From positions 1 to 41,481 of the forward strand of contig CAVFXQ010000024.1 in NCBI GenBank assembly GCA_963626555.1: DNA of 41,481 nucleotides. The letters run 5' to 3'. Shown in pieces: positions 1 to 8,106 of the stretch. The number at the start of each line of letters is the position of its first letter. Within the stretch, counting starts at the first letter, position 1. The position numbers and the translations under genes are program-made. The DNA comes from UBA1181 sp963626555. GTDB lineage: Bacteria > Bacteroidota > Bacteroidia > Bacteroidales > Paludibacteraceae. The notes under the pieces are model-generated. The model worked only from the letters and a program-made list of their open reading frames with translations, did no database searches and was not told the DNA's origin.

Positions 1-19
1 TTGCTGATCTTATCGCTAC

Positions 20-84
20 CTTTGCCATGTCGATTAATTGTTTGGTTTTTCACTAATATAGGTGAGTTTTTCGACATGGCAAAG
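20..84 (+). promoter_or_regulatory. 14-bp inverted repeat, possible antiterminator arm
   Basis: CTTTGCCATGTCGA at 20-33 recurs exactly inverted at 71-84. The right arm shares bases 79-84 with the left arm of the terminator stem at 79-90, so the two hairpins cannot form together. That geometry is seen in transcription attenuators. Whether the upstream transcript is real cannot be judged, because it would begin outside the window. Confidence 0.45.
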
Positions 85-124
85 TATTTGTAACTTTTTG
101 TTTATCAAATACTTTGCTTTTTTT
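79..124 (+). terminator. Rho-independent terminator
   Basis: Perfect 12-bp stem GCAAAGTATTTG (79-90) with CAAATACTTTGC (106-117), followed by seven T (118-124). It would end transcription entering from the left edge before the gene at 165. Confidence 0.8.
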
Positions 125-164
125 CTAAAAAATTATTGCGGAATTAAGGTTAAATATTAAATTT

Positions 165-623
165 ATGAATAAAGATCAAGTAATATTCTATTTAAAGAAA
201 ATCTTTTTGACAATCCTAATAGGATTCATTATGGTTGTGTGGATTTTGTCATTTGGTATGAATGATGAAGCAGTTGTTGTTAATTTTTTTGCTATTGTCT
301 GTATGGCACTCTATTATCTGAAATGTGTCTGGACTCAGAAATGCGATTTCGTAGAGTCTGTTCTTTTTATGCCTTTTCAAGAAAAGATAAGTTCCCATTT
401 AGGACTAAACATTAGCAAGTACAATATGGTTGTTTTGGGAATATCGTTCTTGATATGGGTTTTCATGATGGAGCCTCTTTTGTGGAATATTCTTGAATCT
501 TTTAGTTTCGACTATCACAATAGATACGTTGATGTGCGCGATGTACTTTTGTTCCCTAACTATTTATACGTTGTAGCGTTATTTTATGGTAATAAGACAA
601 AAAAAATTTCATTAGTAAAATGA
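165..623 (+). CDS. Hypothetical multi-pass membrane protein
   Basis: A 152-residue protein I do not recognise. It has about four hydrophobic segments (near residues 13-30, 36-52, 86-101 and 128-142) and a basic C-terminus (KTKKISLVK). Its stop overlaps the start of the next ORF by four bases (ATGA), so the two are probably translated together. Both genes are clearly more AT-rich than the DUF1848 gene that follows. No motif suggests an enzyme. The start is the first ATG after the upstream terminator. Confidence 0.6.
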   Translation: MNKDQVIFYLKKIFLTILIGFIMVVWILSFGMNDEAVVVNFFAIVCMALYYLKCVWTQKCDFVESVLFMPFQEKISSHLGLNISKYNMVVLGISFLIWVFMMEPLLWNILESFSFDYHNRYVDVRDVLLFPNYLYVVALFYGNKTKKISLVK

Positions 624-889
624 AAAATTTAAGTCTGAAATATATTCTTTCTGCATTCGCTTTCATTGCTTTTGTGTGCTATGAAATGAATGCTAAACGA
701 GAGTTAGAAAAGAAAATTAGCGATTTAGAGAAAAGAAATTATGGGTTGGAAAGCGTTGTTGAAGAGAGTGAAAGTAGAATAGAACAATTGGAGTATGATA
801 TAAGTGATGTTCAGGATAAAATAAATGATCATCAGGGGGTGTTGGACAATTATGAGTATCGTATATGGAGATTGGAACGATCTTGGTAA
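620..889 (+). CDS. Small single-pass coiled-coil protein
   Basis: An 89-residue protein with one N-terminal hydrophobic helix (about residues 7-22), then a continuous charged heptad-like region (about 25-85) rich in E, K, L and D, typical of a coiled coil. Such an architecture fits a membrane-anchored dimeric or trimeric accessory protein. It overlaps the preceding membrane protein by four bases, so the two probably act together. No family was recognised. Confidence 0.6.
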   Translation: MKNLSLKYILSAFAFIAFVCYEMNAKRELEKKISDLEKRNYGLESVVEESESRIEQLEYDISDVQDKINDHQGVLDNYEYRIWRLERSW

Positions 890-910
890 CCTTCTTTGAT
901 TATTTATGAT

Positions 911-1972
911 ATGTCCCTCTCTCCAAAACTCCCCCTCCTCCTACCCTCCGGCGAAACAGTCCCCGCTCAAGCTCCCGTCATCGTCTCTGCGAGTCGAAGC
1001 ACGGATATTCCTGCGTTCTACTGCGATTGGTTCTTCCATCGCTTGAAGGTGGGCTACTCGGTGTGGACTAACCCTTTTAATGGGGTGAAGATGTATGTGA
1101 GCTACGCGAACACGCGATTTATTGTCTTTTGGTCGAAGAACCCGTACCCACTGTTGGAGCATTTGGACGAGTTGGAGGAGCGTGGCATCAAGTGCTATGT
1201 GCAGTACTCGCTAAACGACTATGTGTCAGAGGGATTGGAGCGAAATGTTCCTCCGCTCGACTTCCGTATCAACACGTTCAAACGGTTGGTTGACCGATTG
1301 GGAAAGGGTGGTGTGGTTTGGCGTTTTGATCCTCTCGTTCTGACGGACGAGATTGACATTGAATGGTTATTGAAGAAGATAGAAAATATTGGAAATCAAT
1401 TAGTTGGTTATACAGAAAAGTTGGTTTTTAGTTTCGCTGACATCTCTATGTATCGCAAGGTGAAGGCGAATTTGGAGGCGAGTGGCGTGAAATATCACGA
1501 GTGGACGGACGCTCAGATGACTGAGTTTGCTGAGCGGTTGGTAGCACTCAACCAGTCGAATGGCTGGAACTTTGAACTGGCTACTTGTGGCGAGAAGAAC
1601 TCTTTCCCTGGTGTGGCTCACAACCATTGTGTGGACGATGAGCTGATGATCCGCCGTGCTTATCAGGACAAAGAACTAATGCATTTCCTCAAGGCAGAAA
1701 CGCATCCGAAGCCTCAACCTGACCTTTTCAACAACACTGCTGACATCCCTGACGACGCTATTCTACTCCCCAATGATCAATATGCTACCCGAGGCGACAA
1801 CCGTGACAAAGGTCAACGTGAGTTTTGCGGTTGTATGAAGAGCAAGGACATTGGTCAGTATAACACTTGCATCCACCAATGTCTCTACTGTTATGCGAAT
1901 ACCAGTGTGAATTCTGCTATGAAGAACTACAAAAAGCATAAGGAGAATCCATTCGGCGAGACTATTTTCTGA
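911..1972 (+). CDS. DUF1848 family protein (radical-SAM-like cysteine motif)
   Basis: About 353 residues, resembling DUF1848 proteins. The N-terminal part carries the family-like stretch SASRSTDIPAFY, followed by WTNPFN and FWSKNP. The C-terminal region has clustered cysteines (FCGCMKSKDIG, then CIHQCLYCYA), of the kind that ligate an iron-sulfur cluster in radical-SAM-like proteins. The biochemical function of the family is not established to my knowledge. The frame opens at a TTG at 896, but I prefer the ATG at 911, just before MSLSPKLP. Base composition is richer in GC than the two preceding genes, suggesting a different history. Confidence 0.82.
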   Translation: MSLSPKLPLLLPSGETVPAQAPVIVSASRSTDIPAFYCDWFFHRLKVGYSVWTNPFNGVKMYVSYANTRFIVFWSKNPYPLLEHLDELEERGIKCYVQYSLNDYVSEGLERNVPPLDFRINTFKRLVDRLGKGGVVWRFDPLVLTDEIDIEWLLKKIENIGNQLVGYTEKLVFSFADISMYRKVKANLEASGVKYHEWTDAQMTEFAERLVALNQSNGWNFELATCGEKNSFPGVAHNHCVDDELMIRRAYQDKELMHFLKAETHPKPQPDLFNNTADIPDDAILLPNDQYATRGDNRDKGQREFCGCMKSKDIGQYNTCIHQCLYCYANTSVNSAMKNYKKHKENPFGETIF

Positions 1973-1983
1973 TAGTATCTGCT

Positions 1984-2062
1984 GAAAAGTGTGGTGCAAT
2001 GTACTAAATATGTGTCGAAAAGTGTAGTTTTGTAGTGCGAATAAGCGCGTAAAAGTGTAGTT
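1984..2062 (+). repeat. Three short repeats spaced 33 bp apart before a DUF4143 ATPase
   Basis: The core AAAAGTGT(A/G)GT occurs at about 1985, 2018 and 2051, an exact 33-bp period. The middle copy runs into the -7 box and the last lies just before the ATPase start. The arrangement suggests binding sites for a regulator, possibly the ATPase itself. See the other DUF4143 genes. Confidence 0.7.
2025..2032 (+). promoter_or_regulatory. Bacteroidota -7 box (TAGTTTTG)
   Basis: Matches TAnnTTTG 35 bases before the ATPase ATG and overlaps the second 33-bp-spaced repeat. No clear -33 TTG is visible, so this is a weak to moderate promoter call. Confidence 0.4.
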
Positions 2063-2067
2063 CCAGA

Positions 2068-3348
2068 ATGGAAAGACTTGTATTACAACAACTTATAGAA
2101 TGGAAGAATCGAAAAAGTCGGAAACCTTTGATTCTGAATGGCGCTCGTCAGGTTGGAAAGACGTGGATTTTGCGGGAGTTTGCCCGACGGGAGTACAGGA
2201 AGGAAGCGTACTTGCTATGTCGGAAAAATGATATTGCAGAGCAGATTTTCAAGCAAGATTTTGATGTGGATCGGATTCTCCGTTCGCTAAGGGCGTTGAC
2301 GGGTGTTGATATTACCTCAGGCGACACACTGATTATCTTGGACGAGGTGCAAGAGATTCCCGAAGCGATAGAAAGTCTCAAATACTTTTGCGAGCAACTG
2401 CCTGATTATCACATTGCAGTGGCTGGTTCTCTTTTAGAAATATCGCTCCATCGAGGAGTTTCGTACCCAGTAGGAAAGGTGAATGAAATAGCCGTTTGTC
2501 CTATGAATTTTGAAGAATTCTTACTGGCGAAAGGTGAAACTGAGAAATCTAAGTTGTTGAAAACGAGAGATTTTCAGACGATAAATCTTCTGCACGAGAA
2601 ATTTGTTGACTTGTTGAGACAGTATTATTATGTCGGAGGAATGCCCGAAGCGGTGAACGAGTATGTTGAAACGGGGGCTTTGAATGAGGTTCGTCGCATT
2701 CAGACGGAACTGTTGCGAGGCTATGAGCAAGATTTCTCTAAACATGCGCCCAAAGAGCAGGTCGAACGCATCCGAATGGTATGGCGAAGCGTTCCATCGC
2801 AGTTGTTCAAAGACAATAAAAAGTTTATTTATGGAGCGGTGCGTGCCGGTGCGAGAGCGAAAGACTTTGAAATGGCGATTCAGTGGTTGCTAGATGCTGG
2901 TTTGGTTTATAAAGTTCCTCGTTGCACGAAGCCTGCACTTCCATTGGATATTTACGAGGATCTTTCAGCCTTCAAACTCTATTTGATGGATGTCGGACTG
3001 TTGGGTGCGATGGTCAACACGGAACCAGTGCAGGTGTTGATGTCAAATCAAATTTTCTCTGAATATAAAGGAGGAATGACGGAAAACTATGTTTTGCAAC
3101 AGATGAAAAGTAAAGGCGTTGCGCCAATTTACTATCACAAAGCCGAAAATTCTCGTTTAGAGTTGGATTTCGTCATTCAGAAGGGTGAGAAGGTTCTTCC
3201 CATCGAGGTAAAAGCCGAAGAAAATGTACGAGCTAATTCGTTGACGACACTGCTGAGTCGGCAGCCTGATTTGACGGCAGTTCGTTACTCTATGTTGCCA
3301 TATAGGCGGCAAGGTCAGATGGAGTGTCTTCCCTTATATGCAATTTAA
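2068..3348 (+). CDS. AAA ATPase with DUF4143 domain
   Basis: A 426-residue protein of the AAA_14/DUF4143 family. The Walker A motif is GARQVGKTW (about residues 25-33) and Walker B is LIILDEVQEIP (about 90-100). A sensor-like AGSLLE follows at about 119-124. The C-terminal DUF4143 part has LDFVIQKGEKVLPIEVKAEE, the D...E-x-K arrangement of PD-(D/E)XK nuclease folds. The family is abundant in Bacteroidota and its role is poorly known. It is cytoplasmic with no signal peptide. Three other family members in this window share the architecture but little sequence. The next gene begins 11 bases downstream. Confidence 0.92.
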   Translation: MERLVLQQLIEWKNRKSRKPLILNGARQVGKTWILREFARREYRKEAYLLCRKNDIAEQIFKQDFDVDRILRSLRALTGVDITSGDTLIILDEVQEIPEAIESLKYFCEQLPDYHIAVAGSLLEISLHRGVSYPVGKVNEIAVCPMNFEEFLLAKGETEKSKLLKTRDFQTINLLHEKFVDLLRQYYYVGGMPEAVNEYVETGALNEVRRIQTELLRGYEQDFSKHAPKEQVERIRMVWRSVPSQLFKDNKKFIYGAVRAGARAKDFEMAIQWLLDAGLVYKVPRCTKPALPLDIYEDLSAFKLYLMDVGLLGAMVNTEPVQVLMSNQIFSEYKGGMTENYVLQQMKSKGVAPIYYHKAENSRLELDFVIQKGEKVLPIEVKAEENVRANSLTTLLSRQPDLTAVRYSMLPYRRQGQMECLPLYAI

Positions 3349-3359
3349 AGTGCTTCACC

Positions 3360-3989
3360 ATGAGTCCATTATTATCTTCCAATTTAGCCCCACGTCACTT
3401 TATTATACTTTTGCTTTATTTGGTGGCAGTTGCTCTGGTATGGGCATTTACAAGTACGAAGTACTGTATGTTTCATTATATGTATTCGCATGAACGTTCC
3501 CGTATTATTCCACTCTTGAGAATTTTCGTCCGCGACTATAAACGTGTGCTTGTTGTTATGTTGTTGTGTGCCATAGCCTTTTTTGCTATTTATGAAATAT
3601 ATGTACATTGGCATAGCGTTTGGAATGTAATAAGGAAGATTGGATATCATGGTGAAAAAAGTATGATTACAATGGTATTTTTTCTTGCCTCTTTTTTCGG
3701 GGGCGTTTTTTTATATCTCATTCCTCGTAGCATAGTTAAAATTTTCCAAAAGGGGATTGTAGAAGATATTGAGTATGGAAATTTTGTGTCTGTTGGTACA
3801 GTTTGTCTTCTTTTCTCTTGGTTGTTCTTTTCATGTTATAAGCCAGAAAAAGATTGCGAAATTATCCCTTATTTCGCTCCTTATATTTTTTATATAACAG
3901 CTGTCGTCGGGATTTTAGTCTTGTTTTTTGTTTTAATACATTTCGTTATAGGAAAGATTGTTGATTGGCGAAAATCTAAAAAGGTGTAA
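3360..3989 (+). CDS. Hypothetical membrane protein with about five helices
   Basis: A protein of about 209 residues. I chose the ATG at 3360, after the upstream stop, rather than an ATG at 3324 inside the preceding gene, because the resulting N-terminus leads straight into the first hydrophobic helix. Five hydrophobic segments are visible: IILLLYLVAVALVWAF, LLCAIAFFAIYEIYV, MVFFLASFFGGVFLYL, VCLLFSWLFF and GILVLFFVLIHFVIG. The tail is basic (WRKSKKV). No family was recognised. Its 3-prime end lies inside the first copy of a 32-bp direct repeat that recurs after the next gene. Confidence 0.65.
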   Translation: MSPLLSSNLAPRHFIILLLYLVAVALVWAFTSTKYCMFHYMYSHERSRIIPLLRIFVRDYKRVLVVMLLCAIAFFAIYEIYVHWHSVWNVIRKIGYHGEKSMITMVFFLASFFGGVFLYLIPRSIVKIFQKGIVEDIEYGNFVSVGTVCLLFSWLFFSCYKPEKDCEIIPYFAPYIFYITAVVGILVLFFVLIHFVIGKIVDWRKSKKV

Positions 3990-4002
3990 CAAAGTAACAT
4001 TT
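3971..4002. repeat. 32-bp direct repeat, left copy
   Basis: Identical to 5356-5387. The repeat carries GTGTAACAAAGTAACA, and the two copies bracket the DUF4143 ATPase at 4087-5343. A partly related inverted element (TTGTTACACTTT) occurs near 4068-4079. It could be a recombination scar left by insertion of the ATPase gene, or duplicated operator sequence. Confidence 0.85.
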
Positions 4003-4038
4003 TTTTAGATTATTTGCAACGAGTTTGCTCGCTTGTCG

Positions 4039-4046
4039 TATATTTG
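4039..4046 (+). promoter_or_regulatory. -7 box (TATATTTG) for the second DUF4143 ATPase
   Basis: Matches TAnnTTTG. Transcription would start near 4052, downstream of the first possible ATG (4033), which supports translation from the ATG at 4087. A small palindrome CGAG-tttg-CTCG lies just upstream. Confidence 0.5.
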
Positions 4047-4086
4047 CAGTCAAAAATCATGTATCATTGTTACACTTTTTTTGATT

Positions 4087-5343
4087 ATGGCAATAATAAA
4101 ACGAGATACTTATCTTTCAGAATTGATATCACTTCGCGAGAATGGTATGATTAAGGTGGTAACGGGTATGCGCCGATGTGGAAAGTCGTATCTGCTTTTT
4201 GAACTGTTTGTGTCTTACCTTATGCAGCAAGGTGTGCCTTCGGATCATATCATAAGGATTGATTTAGAGGACTTTAGAAATTTAAAGTTGCGAGATCCAA
4301 ACAATCTATACACATACGTTGAGGAGCGTCTGAAGGATGATAATGTCCATTATGTGCTGTTGGACGAGGTGCAGATGATTGACCATTTCGAAGATGTTCT
4401 GAATGGGTTCCAGCGAAAGAGAAACGTGGATGTCTATGTGACGGGTAGTAATGCTAAGTTTTTGTCGAAAGATATTATCACGGAATTTCGTGGACGAGGC
4501 TTTGAAGTGAAGATGTACCCGCTTTCATTTTCGGAGTATATGTCTGTTTATCAAGGTTCTATGCAAGCAGGACTGAACGAATATATGCTCTATGGAGGGT
4601 TGCCTCAAGTGTTGTTCTGCGCTACGGAGGAGCAAAAAATTCAATTGCTGAAATCCTTGTTTGCGGAGACCTATATCCGAGACATAAAGGAGCGTTACAA
4701 AATCAAGCAAGATGATGATTTAGAGGAACTTATCAATATTTTGGCTTCTGGAGTTGGTGCGTTGACCAACCCTAATAAGTTGGCGAATACATTTCGTAGC
4801 GAAAAGAAATCGGTTATTTCGTATGATAGAATAAAAGATTATATTGATTATTTATGTGATTCTTTCTTAATTGAAAAATCAACAAGATATGATATAAAAG
4901 GTAAAAGTTATATAAATTCGCCATTCAAATATTATTTTATGGATTTGGGATTGCGCAATGCTCGTATCAACTTTCGCCAGTATGAGAAAACGCATTTGAT
5001 GGAGAATATGATTTATAACGAGATGAGAATTCGTGGATATAATGTTGATGTGGGTGTTGTGCCTGTGTTGCAAAGAAATGAAGAGGGCAAACGTCAACGA
5101 GCGAATCTTGAGGTAGACTTTGTTTGTAATTTAGGCAGTCGCAGATATTATATCCAGTCTGCCTACCGTATGGAGACGGAAGAAAAAATCAAACAGGAGC
5201 GTGCCTCATTACTAAAAGTGAGCGATTCGTTCAAGAAAATCATCATCATTGGTGAAGAAAGTCCTGTTTTACGGGATGAAAATGGCATTACAACAATGAG
5301 CATTTACGATTTTCTTCTGAAAAAGGATTCGTTGGAGTTATAG
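4087..5343 (+). CDS. AAA ATPase with DUF4143 domain
   Basis: About 418 residues from MAIIKRDTYL. An in-frame ATG 54 bases upstream would add a cysteine-rich, hydrophobic leader unlike the family and lies before the predicted transcription start. Walker A is TGMRRCGKSY (about residues 25-34) and Walker B is YVLLDEVQMID (about 82-92). A sensor-like VTGSNAKFLS follows. The C-terminal nuclease-like segment reads LEVDFVCNLGSRRYYIQSA, with Q where relatives have E before the usual K, so nuclease activity is doubtful. Function is unknown. The gene is enclosed by exact 32-bp direct repeats, consistent with acquisition as a unit. Confidence 0.92.
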   Translation: MAIIKRDTYLSELISLRENGMIKVVTGMRRCGKSYLLFELFVSYLMQQGVPSDHIIRIDLEDFRNLKLRDPNNLYTYVEERLKDDNVHYVLLDEVQMIDHFEDVLNGFQRKRNVDVYVTGSNAKFLSKDIITEFRGRGFEVKMYPLSFSEYMSVYQGSMQAGLNEYMLYGGLPQVLFCATEEQKIQLLKSLFAETYIRDIKERYKIKQDDDLEELINILASGVGALTNPNKLANTFRSEKKSVISYDRIKDYIDYLCDSFLIEKSTRYDIKGKSYINSPFKYYFMDLGLRNARINFRQYEKTHLMENMIYNEMRIRGYNVDVGVVPVLQRNEEGKRQRANLEVDFVCNLGSRRYYIQSAYRMETEEKIKQERASLLKVSDSFKKIIIIGEESPVLRDENGITTMSIYDFLLKKDSLEL

Positions 5344-5355
5344 AGTACAATCCGA

Positions 5356-5387
5356 AAAATCTAAAAAGGTGTAACAAAGTAACATTT
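5356..5387. repeat. 32-bp direct repeat, right copy
   Basis: Exact copy of 3971-4002, 13 bases after the stop of the DUF4143 ATPase and about 90 bases before the antiporter promoter. Confidence 0.85.
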
Positions 5388-5475
5388 ATTTCTGTTTTTT
5401 GGCTGTTGTCTCTGTTAACAGATAATTCTATTCTCCATTTTTTCCCTAAACATTATTTCGCTTTCCCTATTTTTT

Positions 5476-5483
5476 TAACTTTG
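5476..5483 (+). promoter_or_regulatory. -7 box (TAACTTTG) of the antiporter gene
   Basis: Matches TAnnTTTG 28 bases before the antiporter ATG. TTTCG near 5456-5460 could act as a poor -33 element. Confidence 0.5.
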
Positions 5484-5510
5484 TAGCGACTTGTTTCAAA
5501 ACATTTCGTC

Positions 5511-7787
5511 ATGAATATTCCTCCTTTAATTTCGGATTTGGCACTTATTTTGATTAGTGCTGGATTGACTACCATAATCTTCAAATGGCTGAAACAGCCT
5601 GTAGTTTTAGGGTATATTGTGGCAGGCTGTTTAGTTGGCTCGCAAATCACTTTTTTACCTACCGTCTCGGGTTCGTCAGACATTGGAACATGGGCAGATA
5701 TTGGTGTGGTATTTCTTCTCTTCAGCTTGGGACTTGATTTTAGTTTCAAGAAGTTGCTCAATGTGGGGCGTACGGCGATGATTTCAGCTTTGGTTATTGT
5801 TACCTTTATGATTATTCTTGGCTTTTTCGTTGGTATGGCGATGGGTTGGGGAATGACCAATAGTGTGTTGCTCGGTGGTATGATTTCAATGTCTTCTACC
5901 GCAATTATTATCAAGGCTTTTGATGATATGGGGCTTAGAAGTCAGAAGTTCACTAAGATAGTATTTGGAATTTTGATTTTTGAAGACCTTATTGCGATCG
6001 TTTTAATGGTCTTAATATCCACGCTTTTTGTCGGAAAATCCTTTGAGGGGACGGATCTTGTCTTTGCAATCTTGAAACTCTGTTTCTTTCTGGTTGTATG
6101 GATGGTGGGTGGTATCTATCTTATTCCGATTATTCTTAAAAAGGCAAAATCCGTGCTGAATGATGAAACTTTACTCATTTTCTCTCTTGGTCTCTGTTTC
6201 AGTATGGTGCTTTTTGCGATGAAGGTGGGGTTTTCTTCTGCGTTAGGAGCGTTTGTGATGGGTTCTGTGCTGGCTGAAACACTTGAAGCTGAGCGAGTTG
6301 AATCGTTAGTTCGTCCGTTGAAGGATCTTTTTGGAGCGATATTCTTCGTGTCGGTAGGTATGATGGTTGATTTCAATGTTATTGTTCAGTATGCGGTGCC
6401 GATAATCATTTTGGTGCTTGCGGTTGTAGTGGGGCAGATCTCGTTTGCGACTATGGGGCTGATGCTGTCTGGACAATCTTTGAAGGTGGCTGTGCAATCA
6501 GGGTTTTGCCTCACACAAATTGGTGAGTTCGCTTTCATTATTGCCCTGTTAGGTATCAATTTGGGTATTATAGACGAGTATATTTACCCTGTCATAGTTG
6601 CGGTGTCTGTCATCACGATTTTCCTCACTCCCTATGTCATGCGACTGAGAGACCCCGCATATTCGTTGATTTGTAAGAAATTACCAGAACGTTGGTTAGT
6701 GCGGTTGGAGTCAAGGTCTGATTGGAAGACGACGCATAATGAAAATGTTTGGTATAGTCTTGTGATTCAGATAATAAAAATCGTAGCCGTTTGCTCAATT
6801 ATGTCTTTGGCATTCGTCATCGTATGCGTGAAGTATTTAAAGCCGTTCGTCTATTCCTATATGCCTGGATTTTGGGGACAGTTGCTCGTGGCGGTTGTCT
6901 CAATCATAGTCATTTCGCCCTTGATGCGTGCGATGGTGGCGAAGAAGAATCATTCGATAGAGTATAAGCATTTGTGGATTCAGAATAGGTTGAATAGAGT
7001 TTTACTCGTTATGCTAACGGCCTTGCGTTTTGCAGTTGCTTTGGCTTTCGTGGGTTTTATCTTGTTGCAGACGTTTAATGTTTATGTCGGCATTGCAACT
7101 ATGGTGGCTTGTTTAGTTGTTTTTTTGATGTTAGCTTCCAAACGATTAAAGTTATTTTCTATCAATATGGAACGTAAATTCTTGCACAATCTCAATTCAA
7201 GGGAGAATGAGCAGAGCTTGCGCACAATAAGAGAGTCAGGTTATAAGCAAGGGTTGGCAACGCAGCTTTCATCGTATGATATACATTTGGTTGACTATGT
7301 CATTTCACCTTCGGCAAGATGTGTTGGAAAATCATTGCAAGAGTTGGACTATCGTCGGAGGTTTGGCGTACATATTGTATCTATTTTGCGTGGAGTGCGT
7401 CGCTATAACATACCTGGGGGAAATGAGCGACTTTTCCCGATGGACAAGCTGTTGGTGCTTGGAACGGATGAACAATTAGAAAAATTTCAGGAGGAAGTTA
7501 AGGTGGAGGTCTCAACTGAAGAAGACTGTAATCGTAGCATCTCCATTGAGCAAGTGGAGATTACGGAAGATTCAGTGCTTTGTAACAAGGCATTGAAAGA
7601 TTCTGGTTTGCGTGAAAGTCGAAAATTGATGGTTGTTGGCTTGGAGAGGGGTGGAGTCTCCCTGATGAACATAGATGCACAGACAGTCTTTCATAAAGGC
7701 GATTTGGTTTGGTTGGTGGGTGAAACGGAAACATTGAGAAAATTGGTGGATGAGAAGCATTCTGTGAAGGTCGTTGAGGCTTGCTGA
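5511..7787 (+). CDS. CPA2-family cation/proton antiporter with two RCK-C-like domains
   Basis: A 758-residue inner-membrane protein. Residues about 1-380 form a KefB/NhaA-type antiporter core, with VFLLFSLGLDFS, SMSSTAIIIKAFDDMG, FEDLIAIVL and a late segment CLTQIGEFAFIIALLG. Several further hydrophobic helices follow (about 420-545). Two regulatory RCK-C (TrkA-C) modules follow: one near residues 590-665 (CVGKSLQELDYRRRFGV) and one near 680-755 (NKALKDSGLRESRKLMVVG). No Rossmann TrkA-N domain is present, unlike KefB and KefC. It should exchange K+ or Na+ for protons in pH or osmotic homeostasis, but ion choice cannot be read from sequence. It is monocistronic, with its own promoter. Confidence 0.88.
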   Translation: MNIPPLISDLALILISAGLTTIIFKWLKQPVVLGYIVAGCLVGSQITFLPTVSGSSDIGTWADIGVVFLLFSLGLDFSFKKLLNVGRTAMISALVIVTFMIILGFFVGMAMGWGMTNSVLLGGMISMSSTAIIIKAFDDMGLRSQKFTKIVFGILIFEDLIAIVLMVLISTLFVGKSFEGTDLVFAILKLCFFLVVWMVGGIYLIPIILKKAKSVLNDETLLIFSLGLCFSMVLFAMKVGFSSALGAFVMGSVLAETLEAERVESLVRPLKDLFGAIFFVSVGMMVDFNVIVQYAVPIIILVLAVVVGQISFATMGLMLSGQSLKVAVQSGFCLTQIGEFAFIIALLGINLGIIDEYIYPVIVAVSVITIFLTPYVMRLRDPAYSLICKKLPERWLVRLESRSDWKTTHNENVWYSLVIQIIKIVAVCSIMSLAFVIVCVKYLKPFVYSYMPGFWGQLLVAVVSIIVISPLMRAMVAKKNHSIEYKHLWIQNRLNRVLLVMLTALRFAVALAFVGFILLQTFNVYVGIATMVACLVVFLMLASKRLKLFSINMERKFLHNLNSRENEQSLRTIRESGYKQGLATQLSSYDIHLVDYVISPSARCVGKSLQELDYRRRFGVHIVSILRGVRRYNIPGGNERLFPMDKLLVLGTDEQLEKFQEEVKVEVSTEEDCNRSISIEQVEITEDSVLCNKALKDSGLRESRKLMVVGLERGGVSLMNIDAQTVFHKGDLVWLVGETETLRKLVDEKHSVKVVEAC

Positions 7788-7816
7788 TATTTTCTTTAAA
7801 AAACCACATTTTTTTC

Positions 7817-7847
7817 TTTGCTGTTAAAAAAAACTCTTCTATCTTTG
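7817..7847 (+). promoter_or_regulatory. tRNA promoter (TTTG, 19 bp, TATCTTTG)
   Basis: The -33 TTTG at 7817-7820 and the -7 TATCTTTG at 7840-7847 are separated by exactly 19 bp, the textbook Bacteroidota sigma factor site. The tRNA starts 31 bases after the -7 box. Confidence 0.85.
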
Positions 7848-7877
7848 CACCGCATTTGAGGGAAACGAGAATGTGAA

Positions 7878-7952
7878 CGAGGTGTAGCGCAGTCCGGTTA
7901 GCGCATTTGGTTTGGGACCAAAGGGTCGGGGGTTCGAATCCCTTCACCTCGA
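7878..7952 (+). tRNA. tRNA-Pro (anticodon UGG)
   Basis: A complete cloverleaf. The acceptor stem is CGAGGTG (7878-7884) with CACCTCG (7945-7951), and the discriminator A is at 7952. The anticodon stem TTTGG/CCAAA encloses the loop TTTGGGA, giving TGG. The T arm contains GGTTCGAATCC. The 3-prime CCA is not encoded and must be added after transcription. No integrase or attachment-site duplication is visible beside it. Confidence 0.96.
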
Positions 7953-7953
7953 C

Positions 7954-7984
7954 AAGAGACTTTTTTTTAAGTCTCTTTTTTGTT
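7954..7984 (+). terminator. Terminator after tRNA-Pro
   Basis: Perfect stem AAGAGACTT (7954-7962) with AAGTCTCTT (7969-7977), followed by a run of T. Confidence 0.85.
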
Positions 7985-8048
7985 TTTATAGGACGTCATA
8001 ATCAACCAACTTTTATATACTCTTAACCTTTTCTTTGAAATTTTTAGT

Positions 8049-8056
8049 TATTTTTG
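8049..8056 (+). promoter_or_regulatory. -7 box (TATTTTTG) of the outer-membrane protein gene
   Basis: Matches TAnnTTTG. It lies downstream of the earliest possible ATG (8035) and so supports the start at 8107. Confidence 0.45.
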
Positions 8057-8106
8057 CAAACACGGTGTTGGGGATGAGAGAGCCCTTTTTTAAGATTGAA
8101 TTAAAT

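Noticed and set aside
5453..5914. 153-codon minus-strand ORF opposite the antiporter start
   Set aside because: Shadow of the antiporter N-terminus, made of low-complexity I/K/T-rich codons from antisense membrane segments.
7878..7984. tRNA-Pro as an integration site for a mobile island
   Set aside because: No integrase, and no repeat of the tRNA 3-prime end was seen elsewhere in the window.
8035..8106. Longer start for the outer-membrane protein
   Set aside because: It would place the signal peptide internally and lies upstream of the -7 box at 8049.
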